Positions 1 to 8,290 of a stretch of DNA of 64,000 nt are shown one piece after another. Position numbers and translations under genes: made by a program. Source of the stretch: Streptosporangium brasiliense (GTDB lineage: Bacteria; Actinomycetota; Actinomycetes; Streptosporangiales; Streptosporangiaceae); the NCBI RefSeq assembly GCF_030811595.1, contig NZ_JAUSRB010000002.1, forward strand, positions 4,836,001 through 4,900,000, written 5' to 3'. Every line of letters begins with the position of its first letter. Within the stretch, counting starts at the first letter, position 1. The notes beneath the pieces are model-generated. The model searched no databases. It was given only the letters and a program-made list of their open reading frames with translations, and was not told the DNA's origin.

Positions 1-734
1 TGGATTCCGCGCAGCGCGGGCAGGCCGTCGTAGCGCAGGAAGTTCATGTGGACCGCGCTCATCGCCCGGATGATCAGCTCGCGGACCCCCCTGGGCGCGT
101 ACAGCCGGTCGAGCTGCTCGCCCATGGCCCAGGTGACCTGCCGCATGGGCGAGACGTTGGGGGCCGAGACCAGCACGGTGAAGCCGACGTCGTCGCTCTT
201 GGCGGCCGCGATCGGGACCACCCAGCTCCCCTCGCTCACCCCCCAGAGCCCGATCCGGGCCGGGTCGACGTCGGCGCGCGTGCGCAGCCGGGCCAGGACC
301 CGCAGCGCGTCGTCGGCCAGCAGCTCGAAGTCGCGGTTGCGGAAGTCGTAGCGGACGGTCCGCTTGTCGTAGACGAGCGTGACGATGCCCGCCCTGGCCA
401 GCAGCTCCGCCTGCGTGGTGAACTCGCCCCGCACGCCGGGCCCGGCGCCCTGCACGAAGACCAGGGCCGGGTGCCTGCCGGGGGTGAGCGGGGCGCGGAT
501 CGTGGCTTCGAGGGTGGTGTCACCGGCGTCGACGGTGATGTCCTGCGTGACGATCTGCCCGGCCGTCGCGACAGGCCTGGTCTCGGCGGCAGGCTGGGCG
601 GGCAGCGTCTGGAAGACCGGGTCCACGGTCAGCGGCGGCGGATCGAAGGGAGGCGGCAGAGCGTAACCCACCGTGGCGAGAGCCACCAGGATCAAGCCCG
701 CGGCCACGCTCAACACGCCTCGGCCAACCCGCAT
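1..734 (-). CDS. Alpha/beta-hydrolase, exported or anchored (3' end outside window)
   Basis: This is the N-terminal two-thirds of a serine hydrolase of the alpha/beta fold; the rest lies beyond base 1. Residues about 8-25 are a hydrophobic segment followed by a proline-rich stretch, so the enzyme is probably secreted or membrane-anchored. The segment ALVFVQGAGPG has the oxyanion-loop look of acyl and dienelactone hydrolases, and GVSEGSW is the GxSxG nucleophile elbow, with the catalytic serine near residue 167. The acid and histidine of the triad are not visible in the part seen. The ATG at 734 is chosen because GGGGAG lies about 9 bases upstream. It is transcribed away from sbcD. The substrate cannot be told from sequence. 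Confidence 0.82.
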   Translation of the reverse strand, partial: MRVGRGVLSVAAGLILVALATVGYALPPPFDPPPLTVDPVFQTLPAQPAAETRPVATAGQIVTQDITVDAGDTTLEATIRAPLTPGRHPALVFVQGAGPGVRGEFTTQAELLARAGIVTLVYDKRTVRYDFRNRDFELLADDALRVLARLRTRADVDPARIGLWGVSEGSWVVPIAAAKSDDVGFTVLVSAPNVSPMRQVTWAMGEQLDRLYAPRGVRELIIRAMSAVHMNFLRYDGLPALRGI

Positions 735-846
735 GCCGATCCGCTCCCCGATCGTCGCCCGCCTCCGTGAGGACCGTATGCCGGTATCGTTCCCTCTGAT
801 CAATAAGCGTACTCACCTTCCCGATCTCACGACAGAGGGCGAGCGG

Positions 847-852
847 TTGACA
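847..852 (+). promoter_or_regulatory. Possible -35 box for sbcDC
   Basis: A consensus TTGACA stands in the divergent gap about 65 bases before sbcD. No good -10 box follows at 16-19 bases, so this is only a candidate. Confidence 0.2.
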
Positions 853-917
853 GGGGGTGCGGTCGGTGTGGTCAGAGTGGACGCATTTGTGACTGGGGCC
901 TGTTAGCTTCAAGCGAC

Positions 918-2045
918 ATGCGGGTGCTGCACACATCGGACTGGCATCTGGGCCGTCCGTTCCATCGCGAGAGCCTCCTGGCCGCCCAGGGGGTCTTCGT
1001 CGACCACCTGATCGAGACGGTCAGGGCGGAGCGGGTCGACGTGGTCGTCGTCTCCGGCGACGTCTACGACCGGGCGCTGCCCTCGGTCGACGCGGTCGAC
1101 CTGTGCGACCAGGCCCTGCGGCGGCTGGTCGCCGAGCGGGTGCGCACGGTGCTGATCAGCGGCAACCACGACTCGGCGCGCCGTCTCGGCTTCGGCGCCG
1201 ACCTGATCGACGCCGCGGGCGTCCACCTGCGCACCGCCCCGGGGCGGGTGGGCGAGCCCGTGGTCGTCGGCGACGTGGCGTTCTACGGCATCCCCTACCT
1301 GGAACCGGAGCTGATGCGCGGGCCGTGGGAGCTGCCCGAGCGCACCCACACCGCGGCGATCGGCCACGCCATGTCCCTGATCCGCGCCGACCTCGCCCGC
1401 CGGGGTCCCCGGTCGGTGGTCCTCGCCCACGCGTTCGTGACCGGAGGACAGGCCAGCGACAGCGAGCGCGACATCAGCGTCGGCGGAGTGGCCCACGTCC
1501 CGGTCTCGGCCTTCGACGGCGTCGACTACGTGGCGCTGGGCCATCTCCACGGGCGCCAGAAGATGAGCGAGACCGTCCGCTACTCCGGATCCCCCATCGC
1601 CTACTCCTTCTCCGAGGCCGGCCAGGTGAAGGGCTCCTGGCTGGTGGACCTCGACCCCGGGGGGCGGGTGAGCGCGGAGTTCGTCGAGGCCCCGGTGCCC
1701 CGGCCGGTCCACCGGCTCCGCGGCCGCCTCGACGACCTGCTGACCTCGGCCGAGCACGCCCCGTACGAGGACCACTGGCTGCAGGTGACGCTCACCGACC
1801 CGGTCCGGCCGAAGGGCGCCATGGAGCGGCTCAGGTCCCGTTTCGGGCACACCCTCGCGCTCTCCTTCGAACCCGAGGGTGGCGTCCGGGAGGCCGTGGC
1901 GCGGCCGAAGCTGGCCGGGCGCCCCGAGATCGAGGTCGCCCTCGACTTCGTCCGCGAGGTGCGCGGCGAGGCCGCCGACGCCGAGGAGATCCGGTTGATC
2001 CAGGAAGCCGTCGAGGCCAGCCGTACCAAGGAGGCGATGGCGTAG
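918..2045 (+). CDS. sbcD: Exonuclease SbcD, nuclease subunit of SbcCD
   Basis: SbcD is the Mre11-type metallophosphoesterase that, with the SbcC ATPase, cuts hairpins and protein-blocked DNA ends. All family motifs are visible in order: HTSDWHLGR (residues 5-13), SGDVYD (about 46-51), SGNHDS (about 81-86), the histidine in LAHAF, and GHLHGR near residue 214. These supply the two-metal ligands. The 375-residue length fits the family. The stop codon TAG is followed directly by the ATG of sbcC, so the two are co-transcribed and probably translationally coupled. Confidence 0.96.
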   Translation: MRVLHTSDWHLGRPFHRESLLAAQGVFVDHLIETVRAERVDVVVVSGDVYDRALPSVDAVDLCDQALRRLVAERVRTVLISGNHDSARRLGFGADLIDAAGVHLRTAPGRVGEPVVVGDVAFYGIPYLEPELMRGPWELPERTHTAAIGHAMSLIRADLARRGPRSVVLAHAFVTGGQASDSERDISVGGVAHVPVSAFDGVDYVALGHLHGRQKMSETVRYSGSPIAYSFSEAGQVKGSWLVDLDPGGRVSAEFVEAPVPRPVHRLRGRLDDLLTSAEHAPYEDHWLQVTLTDPVRPKGAMERLRSRFGHTLALSFEPEGGVREAVARPKLAGRPEIEVALDFVREVRGEAADAEEIRLIQEAVEASRTKEAMA

Positions 2046-5000
2046 ATGCGCCCGCACCGTCTGTGGATCAGCGCGTTCGGCTCCTTCCCCGGTGAGGAGG
2101 AGGTCGACTTCGACGCCCTCGCCGAGGCCGGGCTGTTCCTCATCCACGGTCCCACCGGCGCGGGCAAGACCACCGTGCTGGACGCCCTCTGCTACGCCCT
2201 CTACGGCAGGGTGCCCGGCAAGCGCGACAGCGCCAAGAGCCTGCGCTGCGACCACGCGCCACCGGACCGGGGGCCCGCCGTGGCGCTGGAGGTCACGGTC
2301 AGGGGGCGGCGGTTGAAGATCAGCCGGTCGCCTGCCTGGCAGCGCCCCAAGCGCCGGGGGACCGGCACCACCAGGGAGAACGAGAAGGCCCTCCTGCAGG
2401 AGCTCACCCCTTCGGGGGAGTGGACCGGGCTGACCACGCGGGTCGACGAGGCGGGGGAGTTCATCGGCACCCTGCTGGGCATGAACGCCGAGCAGTTCTT
2501 CCAGGTCGCGATGTTGCCGCAGGGGGATTTCGCCAAGTTCCTGCGCGCCGACGGCGAAGACCGGCGCCGGGTCCTGGAGCGCCTGTTCTCCGTCAGGATC
2601 TACGCCGCCGCCGAGTCCTGGCTCGCCGAGCGCCGGACCGAGGCCCACCGCGAGCAGCAGGCGTTCCGCAGGGAGGTGGACTTCGTCGTCAAGCGCCTGG
2701 AGGAGGCCGCCGGCCCCGACCTCCTCGCGTCGATGGCCGCCGCCTCCCCGCCGGCCTCCGGCGCCGGGCAGGCCGGGCCACCGGCCCCGCCCGGCCCGTC
2801 CGACCAGCTCGCGGACGGCGGCGGACCGCCGGCCGTGGCGGTCTCGGCGGTCTCGGCGGAGGACGATCCGCTGGGCTGGGCCGGGGCGCTGGAGGAACTG
2901 GCCGCCGGCGCGGTCGCCCGGCTGAGCCAGGGCCACGGCGAAGGTGAGGCGGCCGTACGGCAGGCACGCGCGGAGCTGGAGCGGGGCGCCGCGCTGGCCG
3001 AGCGGCGGCGCCGCCACGCCGAGGCGCTGACGCGGAGCCGGGCGCTGGAGGAGAGCGCCGAGGAGCGGGCCGACCTGGAGGCCATCCTGGCGGAGGCGGT
3101 CCGGGCCGACCGGGTGCTGCCCCTGATCCAGGCGGTCGAGCAGCGGTCCGAGGCGGCGGCCAAGGCCCACCGGCTGGCCGCCGACGCGGTGGCCCGCGCC
3201 CTCCCGCTGATCCACACCGACCGGGACGCGGCCCCCGACCGCCTGGCCGCTCCCGATCATCCGGCTGCTCCGGGCCACCTGGCTGTTCCCGACCGCCTGG
3301 CCGCCGCGGGGCACCGGGTCTCCCCGGACCGGCTGGCCGAGCTGGAGCGCGACCGGCACCGGGAGATCACCCGGCTGGGGGAGCTGCGGGCCGAGGAGCC
3401 GCGCCTGGCGAAGATCGTCCAGGAACGCGAGGCGGCCGCCCGCGAGATCACCGGCCTGACCGCAGCGCTGGCCGCGGCCGACGCCCGCCTGGCGCTCCTG
3501 CCCGGCCTCCGCCGCGACGTGGACGCCCGCCTCACGGCCGCCCGCCTGGACGCCGCCCGGATCCCGGCCGCCGAGACGGCCAGGGAGGCCGCCGCCGGCC
3601 GCCTGCGGGCCGCCGAGCACCGCGACGGCCTCGCCGCCGCGCTGGCCGCCGCCCGCGACGAGCTGGCGGCCAGGTTCCGCGCCCTGTCCTTCGCCACGGG
3701 CGGCACCGGCGCGCCCGCCGTCCCGGACGGGGCCGTGGCCCGTGAGCTGCTGGCCTCCTGGGAACGCGAGCGCAGAGAGGAGCTCGCCGGGCTGGAGGGC
3801 CTCCGCGCCGACGAGGCCAGACTCGCCGAGCTGGCCGGGCTGCTCGCCGGGCTCCACGCCGGGCTCCGCGACGCGGCCGGGCAGGAGTCCACGCTCCGCG
3901 AGAGTCAGGAGAGGCTGCCCGCCGCGCTGGCGGAGGTCTCGGCGAGGCTGGCGGCGGTCAGAGCCCGGACGGCCAGGATCCCCCTCGCACAGGCGGAGGC
4001 GGACGCCGCCGCCGCCCGGCTCGACGCCGTCCGGCGGCGTGACGCCCTCGGCGCCGAGCTGGAGGCCGCGCGCGCGGCCCAGGCCGGAGCCACCGACCAG
4101 GCCCAGCGGCTCCGGGAGCGTCACCTGGACCTCCGCCAGGCCAGGATCGACGGCATGGCCGCCGAGCTCGCGCTCAAGCTCGCCCCCGGCGAACCCTGCG
4201 CGGTCTGCGGCTCACCCGACCACCCGGCCCCGGCTGCCCCCGCCGCCGCGGCCCCCACCGCGCAGGACGAACGCGCCGCCCAGAGCGCCTACGACGCCGC
4301 CACGGACCGGCGCCGGGCCGCCGAGAACACCGTCACGGCCCTGACCTCGCGGCTGGAGGAGGCCCGCACCGCGGCGGGCGGGCTGAACGCCCAGCAGGCA
4401 CAGGAGATCCTCGTCGGGGCCCGGCGGGAGCTGGAGTCCCTGACCGCGGCCGCCGGGGCCGAGACGGCACTCAGCGCGGAGTCGGACCGCCTGGCGGCCG
4501 AGCTGGAGGGCACGCAGGCCCGGGCCGCGGAGATCGCCCGGACGCTGGCCGAGGGGCGGGCCCGCCAGGCAGGGTGGCAGGCCGAGCGCGACCGGCTGAC
4601 CGCCCGCCTGGAGGAGGCCCGGGGCGCCGACCCCACCGTCCAGGCCCGCCGCCGCCGCCTCGCCGAGGAGGCGGCCCTGCTCGGTGCCGCCCTCACCGTG
4701 GCCGTCCGCGTCGCCGACCTCGCGGCCGGTCACCGCGAGGCGAGCGAGAGGACCGAGTTCACCGCGGAGCACGCGGCGCGGGAGCTCCGGGAGGCCGAGA
4801 CGGAGCTGGCCCGGCTGCGGGAGTCGGCCGGAGCCGAACCGGCGCTGGCGGCGGAGGCGGACCGGACCGCGGCCGAACTCGGTGAGCTGGAGGAGCGCTC
4901 GCGCGCGCTCGCGGTCACGCTCGCCGCCCGCCGCTCGGACGTGGACACGCTCACCGCCGACGGCGAGCGGCTCGTCGCACGCATCGACGGGGCCCGCGGC

Positions 5001-6026
5001 GAGGACCCGACCCTGGCCGCCAGGCTGGAGCGGCTGGCCGACGAGGCCGAGCTGCTCAAGGAGGCGGTCGAGGCCACCCGGGAGGAGCAGATCACCGCCG
5101 CCGAGCTCGCGGCGGCCCGGACGCGTGCACAGGGTGCCGCCGCGGAGGCGGGATTCCTCGGGCTCGACGACGCCCGCGCGGCGCTGCGCCCTCCTGCCGA
5201 ACAGGAGGAGAAGGCCGCCCGCCTCCGCGAGCTCGACAAGGAGCGCCTCGCGGTCGCCGCGGTGCTGGCCGATCCGGAGCTGGTCGCCGCCGCGGCCGGG
5301 CCCGAGCCCGACCTCGACGGGCTGCAGCGCGCGCGGGACGCCGCCGAGGCCGCCCACGCCGGCCTGCTCTCCGCCCGGCACCGGGCCGAGACCCGCCAGG
5401 CGCGGCTGGCCGAGCTCCGCGCCGAGCTGACCCGGTGCCTGGAGAGCTGGCTGCCCGCCGCGGAGCGGCACCGCCTCGCCGACCGGCTCGCGGCCCTGAC
5501 CGGGGGGAACTCCACCGACAACCAGTGGAACATGCGGCTGTCGTCCTACGTGCTGGGCGAGCGCCTGCGCCAGGTGGTCGAGTCGGCCAACGAGCGGCTC
5601 GACCACATGTCGGGCGGCCGCTACCTCCTCGAACACAACCTCAGCCGCTCGGCCGGAGACCGGAGCAGGTCGGGCGGTGGGCTCGGCCTGCGGATCCTGG
5701 ACGGCTGGACCGGAGTGGACCGCGACCCGGCCACCCTGTCCGGCGGCGAGAGCTTCATCACCTCGCTGGCGCTCGCGCTCGGCCTGGCCGACGTGGTCAC
5801 CGCCGAGGCCGGGGGAGTGGAGCTCGGCACGCTCTTCGTCGACGAGGGCTTCGGCACCCTGGACGAGGACACCCTCGACGGAGTGCTCGACATCCTCGAC
5901 GGCCTGCGTGACGGCGGCAGGGCCGTCGGCATCGTCAGCCACGTCGCCGAGCTGCGCACCCGCGTCCCCGCACAGCTGCGGGTCCGCAAGGACCGTCGCG
6001 GCTCCACCCTCTCGGTGACCGTCTAG
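2046..6026 (+). CDS. sbcC: Exonuclease SbcC, SMC-like ATPase subunit of SbcCD
   Basis: SbcC is the Rad50-like ATPase partner of SbcD. The Walker A motif GPTGAGKTT is at residues 35-43, a Q-loop (LPQGDF) is near 156, the zinc hook CAVC is at C718/C721 in the middle of long alanine- and glutamate-rich coiled coils, the signature LSGGE is at 1231-1235, and Walker B ends in D1266-E1267. At 1326 residues it is well longer than the roughly 1050-residue E. coli protein; the extra length is in the coiled coils and includes a short imperfect repeat of the type APDRLA/APGHLA around residues 393-430. The start abuts the sbcD stop. Confidence 0.95.
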   Translation: MRPHRLWISAFGSFPGEEEVDFDALAEAGLFLIHGPTGAGKTTVLDALCYALYGRVPGKRDSAKSLRCDHAPPDRGPAVALEVTVRGRRLKISRSPAWQRPKRRGTGTTRENEKALLQELTPSGEWTGLTTRVDEAGEFIGTLLGMNAEQFFQVAMLPQGDFAKFLRADGEDRRRVLERLFSVRIYAAAESWLAERRTEAHREQQAFRREVDFVVKRLEEAAGPDLLASMAAASPPASGAGQAGPPAPPGPSDQLADGGGPPAVAVSAVSAEDDPLGWAGALEELAAGAVARLSQGHGEGEAAVRQARAELERGAALAERRRRHAEALTRSRALEESAEERADLEAILAEAVRADRVLPLIQAVEQRSEAAAKAHRLAADAVARALPLIHTDRDAAPDRLAAPDHPAAPGHLAVPDRLAAAGHRVSPDRLAELERDRHREITRLGELRAEEPRLAKIVQEREAAAREITGLTAALAAADARLALLPGLRRDVDARLTAARLDAARIPAAETAREAAAGRLRAAEHRDGLAAALAAARDELAARFRALSFATGGTGAPAVPDGAVARELLASWERERREELAGLEGLRADEARLAELAGLLAGLHAGLRDAAGQESTLRESQERLPAALAEVSARLAAVRARTARIPLAQAEADAAAARLDAVRRRDALGAELEAARAAQAGATDQAQRLRERHLDLRQARIDGMAAELALKLAPGEPCAVCGSPDHPAPAAPAAAAPTAQDERAAQSAYDAATDRRRAAENTVTALTSRLEEARTAAGGLNAQQAQEILVGARRELESLTAAAGAETALSAESDRLAAELEGTQARAAEIARTLAEGRARQAGWQAERDRLTARLEEARGADPTVQARRRRLAEEAALLGAALTVAVRVADLAAGHREASERTEFTAEHAARELREAETELARLRESAGAEPALAAEADRTAAELGELEERSRALAVTLAARRSDVDTLTADGERLVARIDGARGEDPTLAARLERLADEAELLKEAVEATREEQITAAELAAARTRAQGAAAEAGFLGLDDARAALRPPAEQEEKAARLRELDKERLAVAAVLADPELVAAAAGPEPDLDGLQRARDAAEAAHAGLLSARHRAETRQARLAELRAELTRCLESWLPAAERHRLADRLAALTGGNSTDNQWNMRLSSYVLGERLRQVVESANERLDHMSGGRYLLEHNLSRSAGDRSRSGGGLGLRILDGWTGVDRDPATLSGGESFITSLALALGLADVVTAEAGGVELGTLFVDEGFGTLDEDTLDGVLDILDGLRDGGRAVGIVSHVAELRTRVPAQLRVRKDRRGSTLSVTV

Positions 6027-6029
6027 CGC

Positions 6030-6101
6030 CCGCGGCCGTCCCATGTCCTGCGGCCGTCTCGTGGCCTGCGGCCGTCCCGTCTCCCGCAGCCGTCTCGTGG
6101 C
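6030..6101. repeat. Four tandem 18-bp imperfect repeats after sbcC
   Basis: Four consecutive 18-bp units of the form CYGCRGCCGTCYCRTSKC begin at 6030, 6048, 6066 and 6084, just after the sbcC stop. No start codon makes them part of a convincing gene. They may be slippage-derived filler or a transcript-end structure. Confidence 0.6.
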
Positions 6102-6137
6102 CCGGGCCTGCCCGGCGGGGTGGACGCCAGGGCGGTC

Positions 6138-6227
6138 TCCGTACAGGTTCGGAAACCAGGGGCCGGGGCGGTCTCCAGGCGGGGGCGGCCTCCGTACAGG
6201 TCCGGAAAGAGTCCGTACAGGTCCGGA
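6138..6227. promoter_or_regulatory. Three copies of a 16-bp dyad, likely TetR operators
   Basis: Three sites match the perfect dyad TCCGNACNNGTNCGGA at 6138-6153, 6191-6206 and 6212-6227. The last two start 21 bp apart, two helical turns, so proteins on them would lie on the same face of DNA. They lie 97-186 bases before the start of the TetR-type gene, and palindromes of about this size are usual for TetR dimers. Autoregulation by that neighbour is inferred. Confidence 0.6.
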
Positions 6228-6323
6228 AAGAGACGGGAGTGGGGCGCGCCGGTGGCGCGGTAGCCTTTCGGAGGCCGACTCCGCCGCATCTGCGGGGGGA
6301 GCCCCGATCAGCAGGGAGTCGTG

Positions 6324-6890
6324 GTGACGACCACTCAGCGCCCCATGCGCGCCGACGCGCGCCGCAACTACGGACGGCTGCTCGCCGCGGCCCGGGACGC
6401 CTTCGCCGAACACGGCACCGAGGCGTCCCTGGAGGACATCGCGCGCTCGGCCGAGGTAGGCATCGGCACCCTTTACCGGCATTTCCCCACCCGCCGGGCA
6501 CTGCTGGAGGCGGTGCTCCACGACGGCATCGCCACCATCGACGCCCGGGCCCGCGAGCTGCTGGAGTCTCCGTCACCGGAGGAGGCGCTCCTGGTGTGGC
6601 TGCGCCACCTGGTGGCCCACGCGACCACCTATCGGGGCCTGGCCGCCACGCTGATGAGCAGCATCCGCGACCCCAGCTCCGAGCTGCACGGCTCGTGCGA
6701 GACGATGCAGCGCAACGGCGACCGGCTGCTCGCCAACGCCCAGCGCGCCGGCGCGATCCGTCCGGAGGTCACCGGCGCCGACCTCGTCAAGCTGGTCAAC
6801 GCGATCGCCTGGGCGGGCGAGCACGGCGGGGGCGACGCCGACCGCCTCCTCGACCTGCTGACGGACGGCCTGCGGACGCGTGACCGGTGA
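6324..6890 (+). CDS. TetR family transcriptional regulator
   Basis: A typical TetR repressor of about 188 residues. The N-terminal DNA-binding domain reads DARRNYGRLLAAARDAF, then the helix-turn-helix LEDIARSAEVGIGTLYRHFPTRRALL, followed by an all-helical ligand domain that gives no ligand clue. Two GTG codons stand in a row at 6321 and 6324; GGGAG at 6314-6318 is better spaced for the second, and an ATG at 6345 is also possible. Three identical-type dyads just upstream are probable autoregulatory operators. The gene converges on the ThrE-like exporter, whose end is 12 bases away. Confidence 0.88.
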   Translation: MTTTQRPMRADARRNYGRLLAAARDAFAEHGTEASLEDIARSAEVGIGTLYRHFPTRRALLEAVLHDGIATIDARARELLESPSPEEALLVWLRHLVAHATTYRGLAATLMSSIRDPSSELHGSCETMQRNGDRLLANAQRAGAIRPEVTGADLVKLVNAIAWAGEHGGGDADRLLDLLTDGLRTRDR

Positions 6891-6902
6891 CGGTGGCGCG
6901 GG

Positions 6903-8249
6903 TCAGAAGCCGCGGGTGCGGCGGGCGGCCGGGCGGGTGATGAACGGTCTGCGCCGGCCGGCCGGGCGCCGCACGCGCCTGGTCAGGTCGGAGCCGGTGA
7001 CCGCGCGCAGGATCTCCGAGCCGAGCATCACCCCGGCGCCCAGGGCGAGAGCGGTCGACAGGGCCTGCAACAGGCTGACCAGCCCCTCGTCGGTGTGGCC
7101 GAGGCTGGCCTCGAGCATGCCCCGGTAGAGCGCGGTGCCGGGCAGCAGCGAGCCGATCGCCGGGATCGTGACCACCATCGAGGGCACCCGGGCGCGGCCG
7201 GCGTAGGCGCTGCCGAACAGGCCGACGACCGCCGCCGCGACGGCCGTCGCCAGGATGACCGGGACCTGCCAGCTGTAGAGCTGTACGAAGACCACCCAGA
7301 CCATCCCGCCGCCGATCGCGGCGGGGACCAGGTGACGGGGCGGCACCAGCAGGGCGACGGCGAACGACAGCGTCAGGCCGATGGCGCCGAGCAGCTGCTC
7401 GGGCCTGATCACCAGGGGCGCGGCGGGCACGTTCTCCACGCTGAGCGGCACGCCGAGGCGGACCGCCGCGTAGAGGGTGACGCCGATCCCGGAGATGATC
7501 GCGGTCAGCATGAAGAAGATCTCGAACAGCCGACCGGTCGCCGTGACGTATTCGCCGGCGATGCCGTCCTGCACGCAGGCCACCATGGGACGTCCGGGCA
7601 GCAGCGCGACGACCGCGCCCACCACCACGGCGGCGGCCTGCACCGGTGCGTCGAGCCAGATCATGAGCACCGCGACCAGCGAGCCGAGCATCGCCGCCAC
7701 CGCGAGCTGGAAGAACTCCGCCACACCCCGCCGGGCCAGCCAGGCGCCGGCCCGGTCGCCCAGCACGGTGGCGCAGAAGGCGGCCACCGCGACGGGCACG
7801 CCGCCGCCGACCAGGATGCTCGCCGAGGAGGCGATCAGCGCGAGCGCCGTGATCAGGACCCAGTTCGGGTAGACCGGGACCCGCCGGGTGATCTCCCGCA
7901 GCCGGGTCTCGGCGTCGTCGAGCGGCAGTGAGCCGCCGGAGGCCTCCTTGACCATGTCGTGGACCGCGATCAGCCGGTCGTAGTCGGGCAGGCGCCGGCG
8001 GACCCGCCGCTCGGCGGTGACCGGCGCGCTGCCGTCCGAGGGGACGTGCGACAGCGTGATGGCCGACAGGTTGACGTCGGCCTCGCAGTGCGGCACGCCG
8101 TAGGCGTTGGTGATCCTGCGCATGCTGCCGGACACCGTCTCGGTGCCCTCCCCGCTGCCGAGCAGCAGCTCGCCCACGCGCAGGGCCAGCACCATGGCCC
8201 GGTAGAGGTCGGGCCGGGGAGGGGACTGCTCCAGCGAAGACGCCGACAC
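6903..8249 (-). CDS. Threonine/serine exporter (ThrE) family membrane protein
   Basis: A 448-residue protein of the ThrE family, in which a DUF1212 half and a ThrE_2 half are joined in one chain as in Corynebacterium ThrE. The N-terminal cytosolic part carries the family-typical stretch around YGVPHCEADVNLSAI; after about residue 140 there are around ten hydrophobic helices, including GGVPVAVAAFCATVLGDR and a late IPAIGSLLPGTALYRGM. The expected role is proton-driven export of threonine, serine or small peptides. The GTG at 8249 is chosen because GAGGGAG precedes it by 5 bases. Downstream of the SMC-like operon with a 41-base gap. Confidence 0.82.
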   Translation of the reverse strand: MSASSLEQSPPRPDLYRAMVLALRVGELLLGSGEGTETVSGSMRRITNAYGVPHCEADVNLSAITLSHVPSDGSAPVTAERRVRRRLPDYDRLIAVHDMVKEASGGSLPLDDAETRLREITRRVPVYPNWVLITALALIASSASILVGGGVPVAVAAFCATVLGDRAGAWLARRGVAEFFQLAVAAMLGSLVAVLMIWLDAPVQAAAVVVGAVVALLPGRPMVACVQDGIAGEYVTATGRLFEIFFMLTAIISGIGVTLYAAVRLGVPLSVENVPAAPLVIRPEQLLGAIGLTLSFAVALLVPPRHLVPAAIGGGMVWVVFVQLYSWQVPVILATAVAAAVVGLFGSAYAGRARVPSMVVTIPAIGSLLPGTALYRGMLEASLGHTDEGLVSLLQALSTALALGAGVMLGSEILRAVTGSDLTRRVRRPAGRRRPFITRPAARRTRGF

Positions 8250-8290
8250 CGATCTCCCTCGATCCTCTCCGAGACCAACCTCCGCTGAGG

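Noticed and set aside
909-4124. Very long minus-strand open frame (over 1000 codons) opposite sbcD and sbcC
   Set aside because: It is antisense to two genes with complete motif sets, its product is Gly/Arg/Gln low-complexity, and such frames are a normal effect of very high GC.
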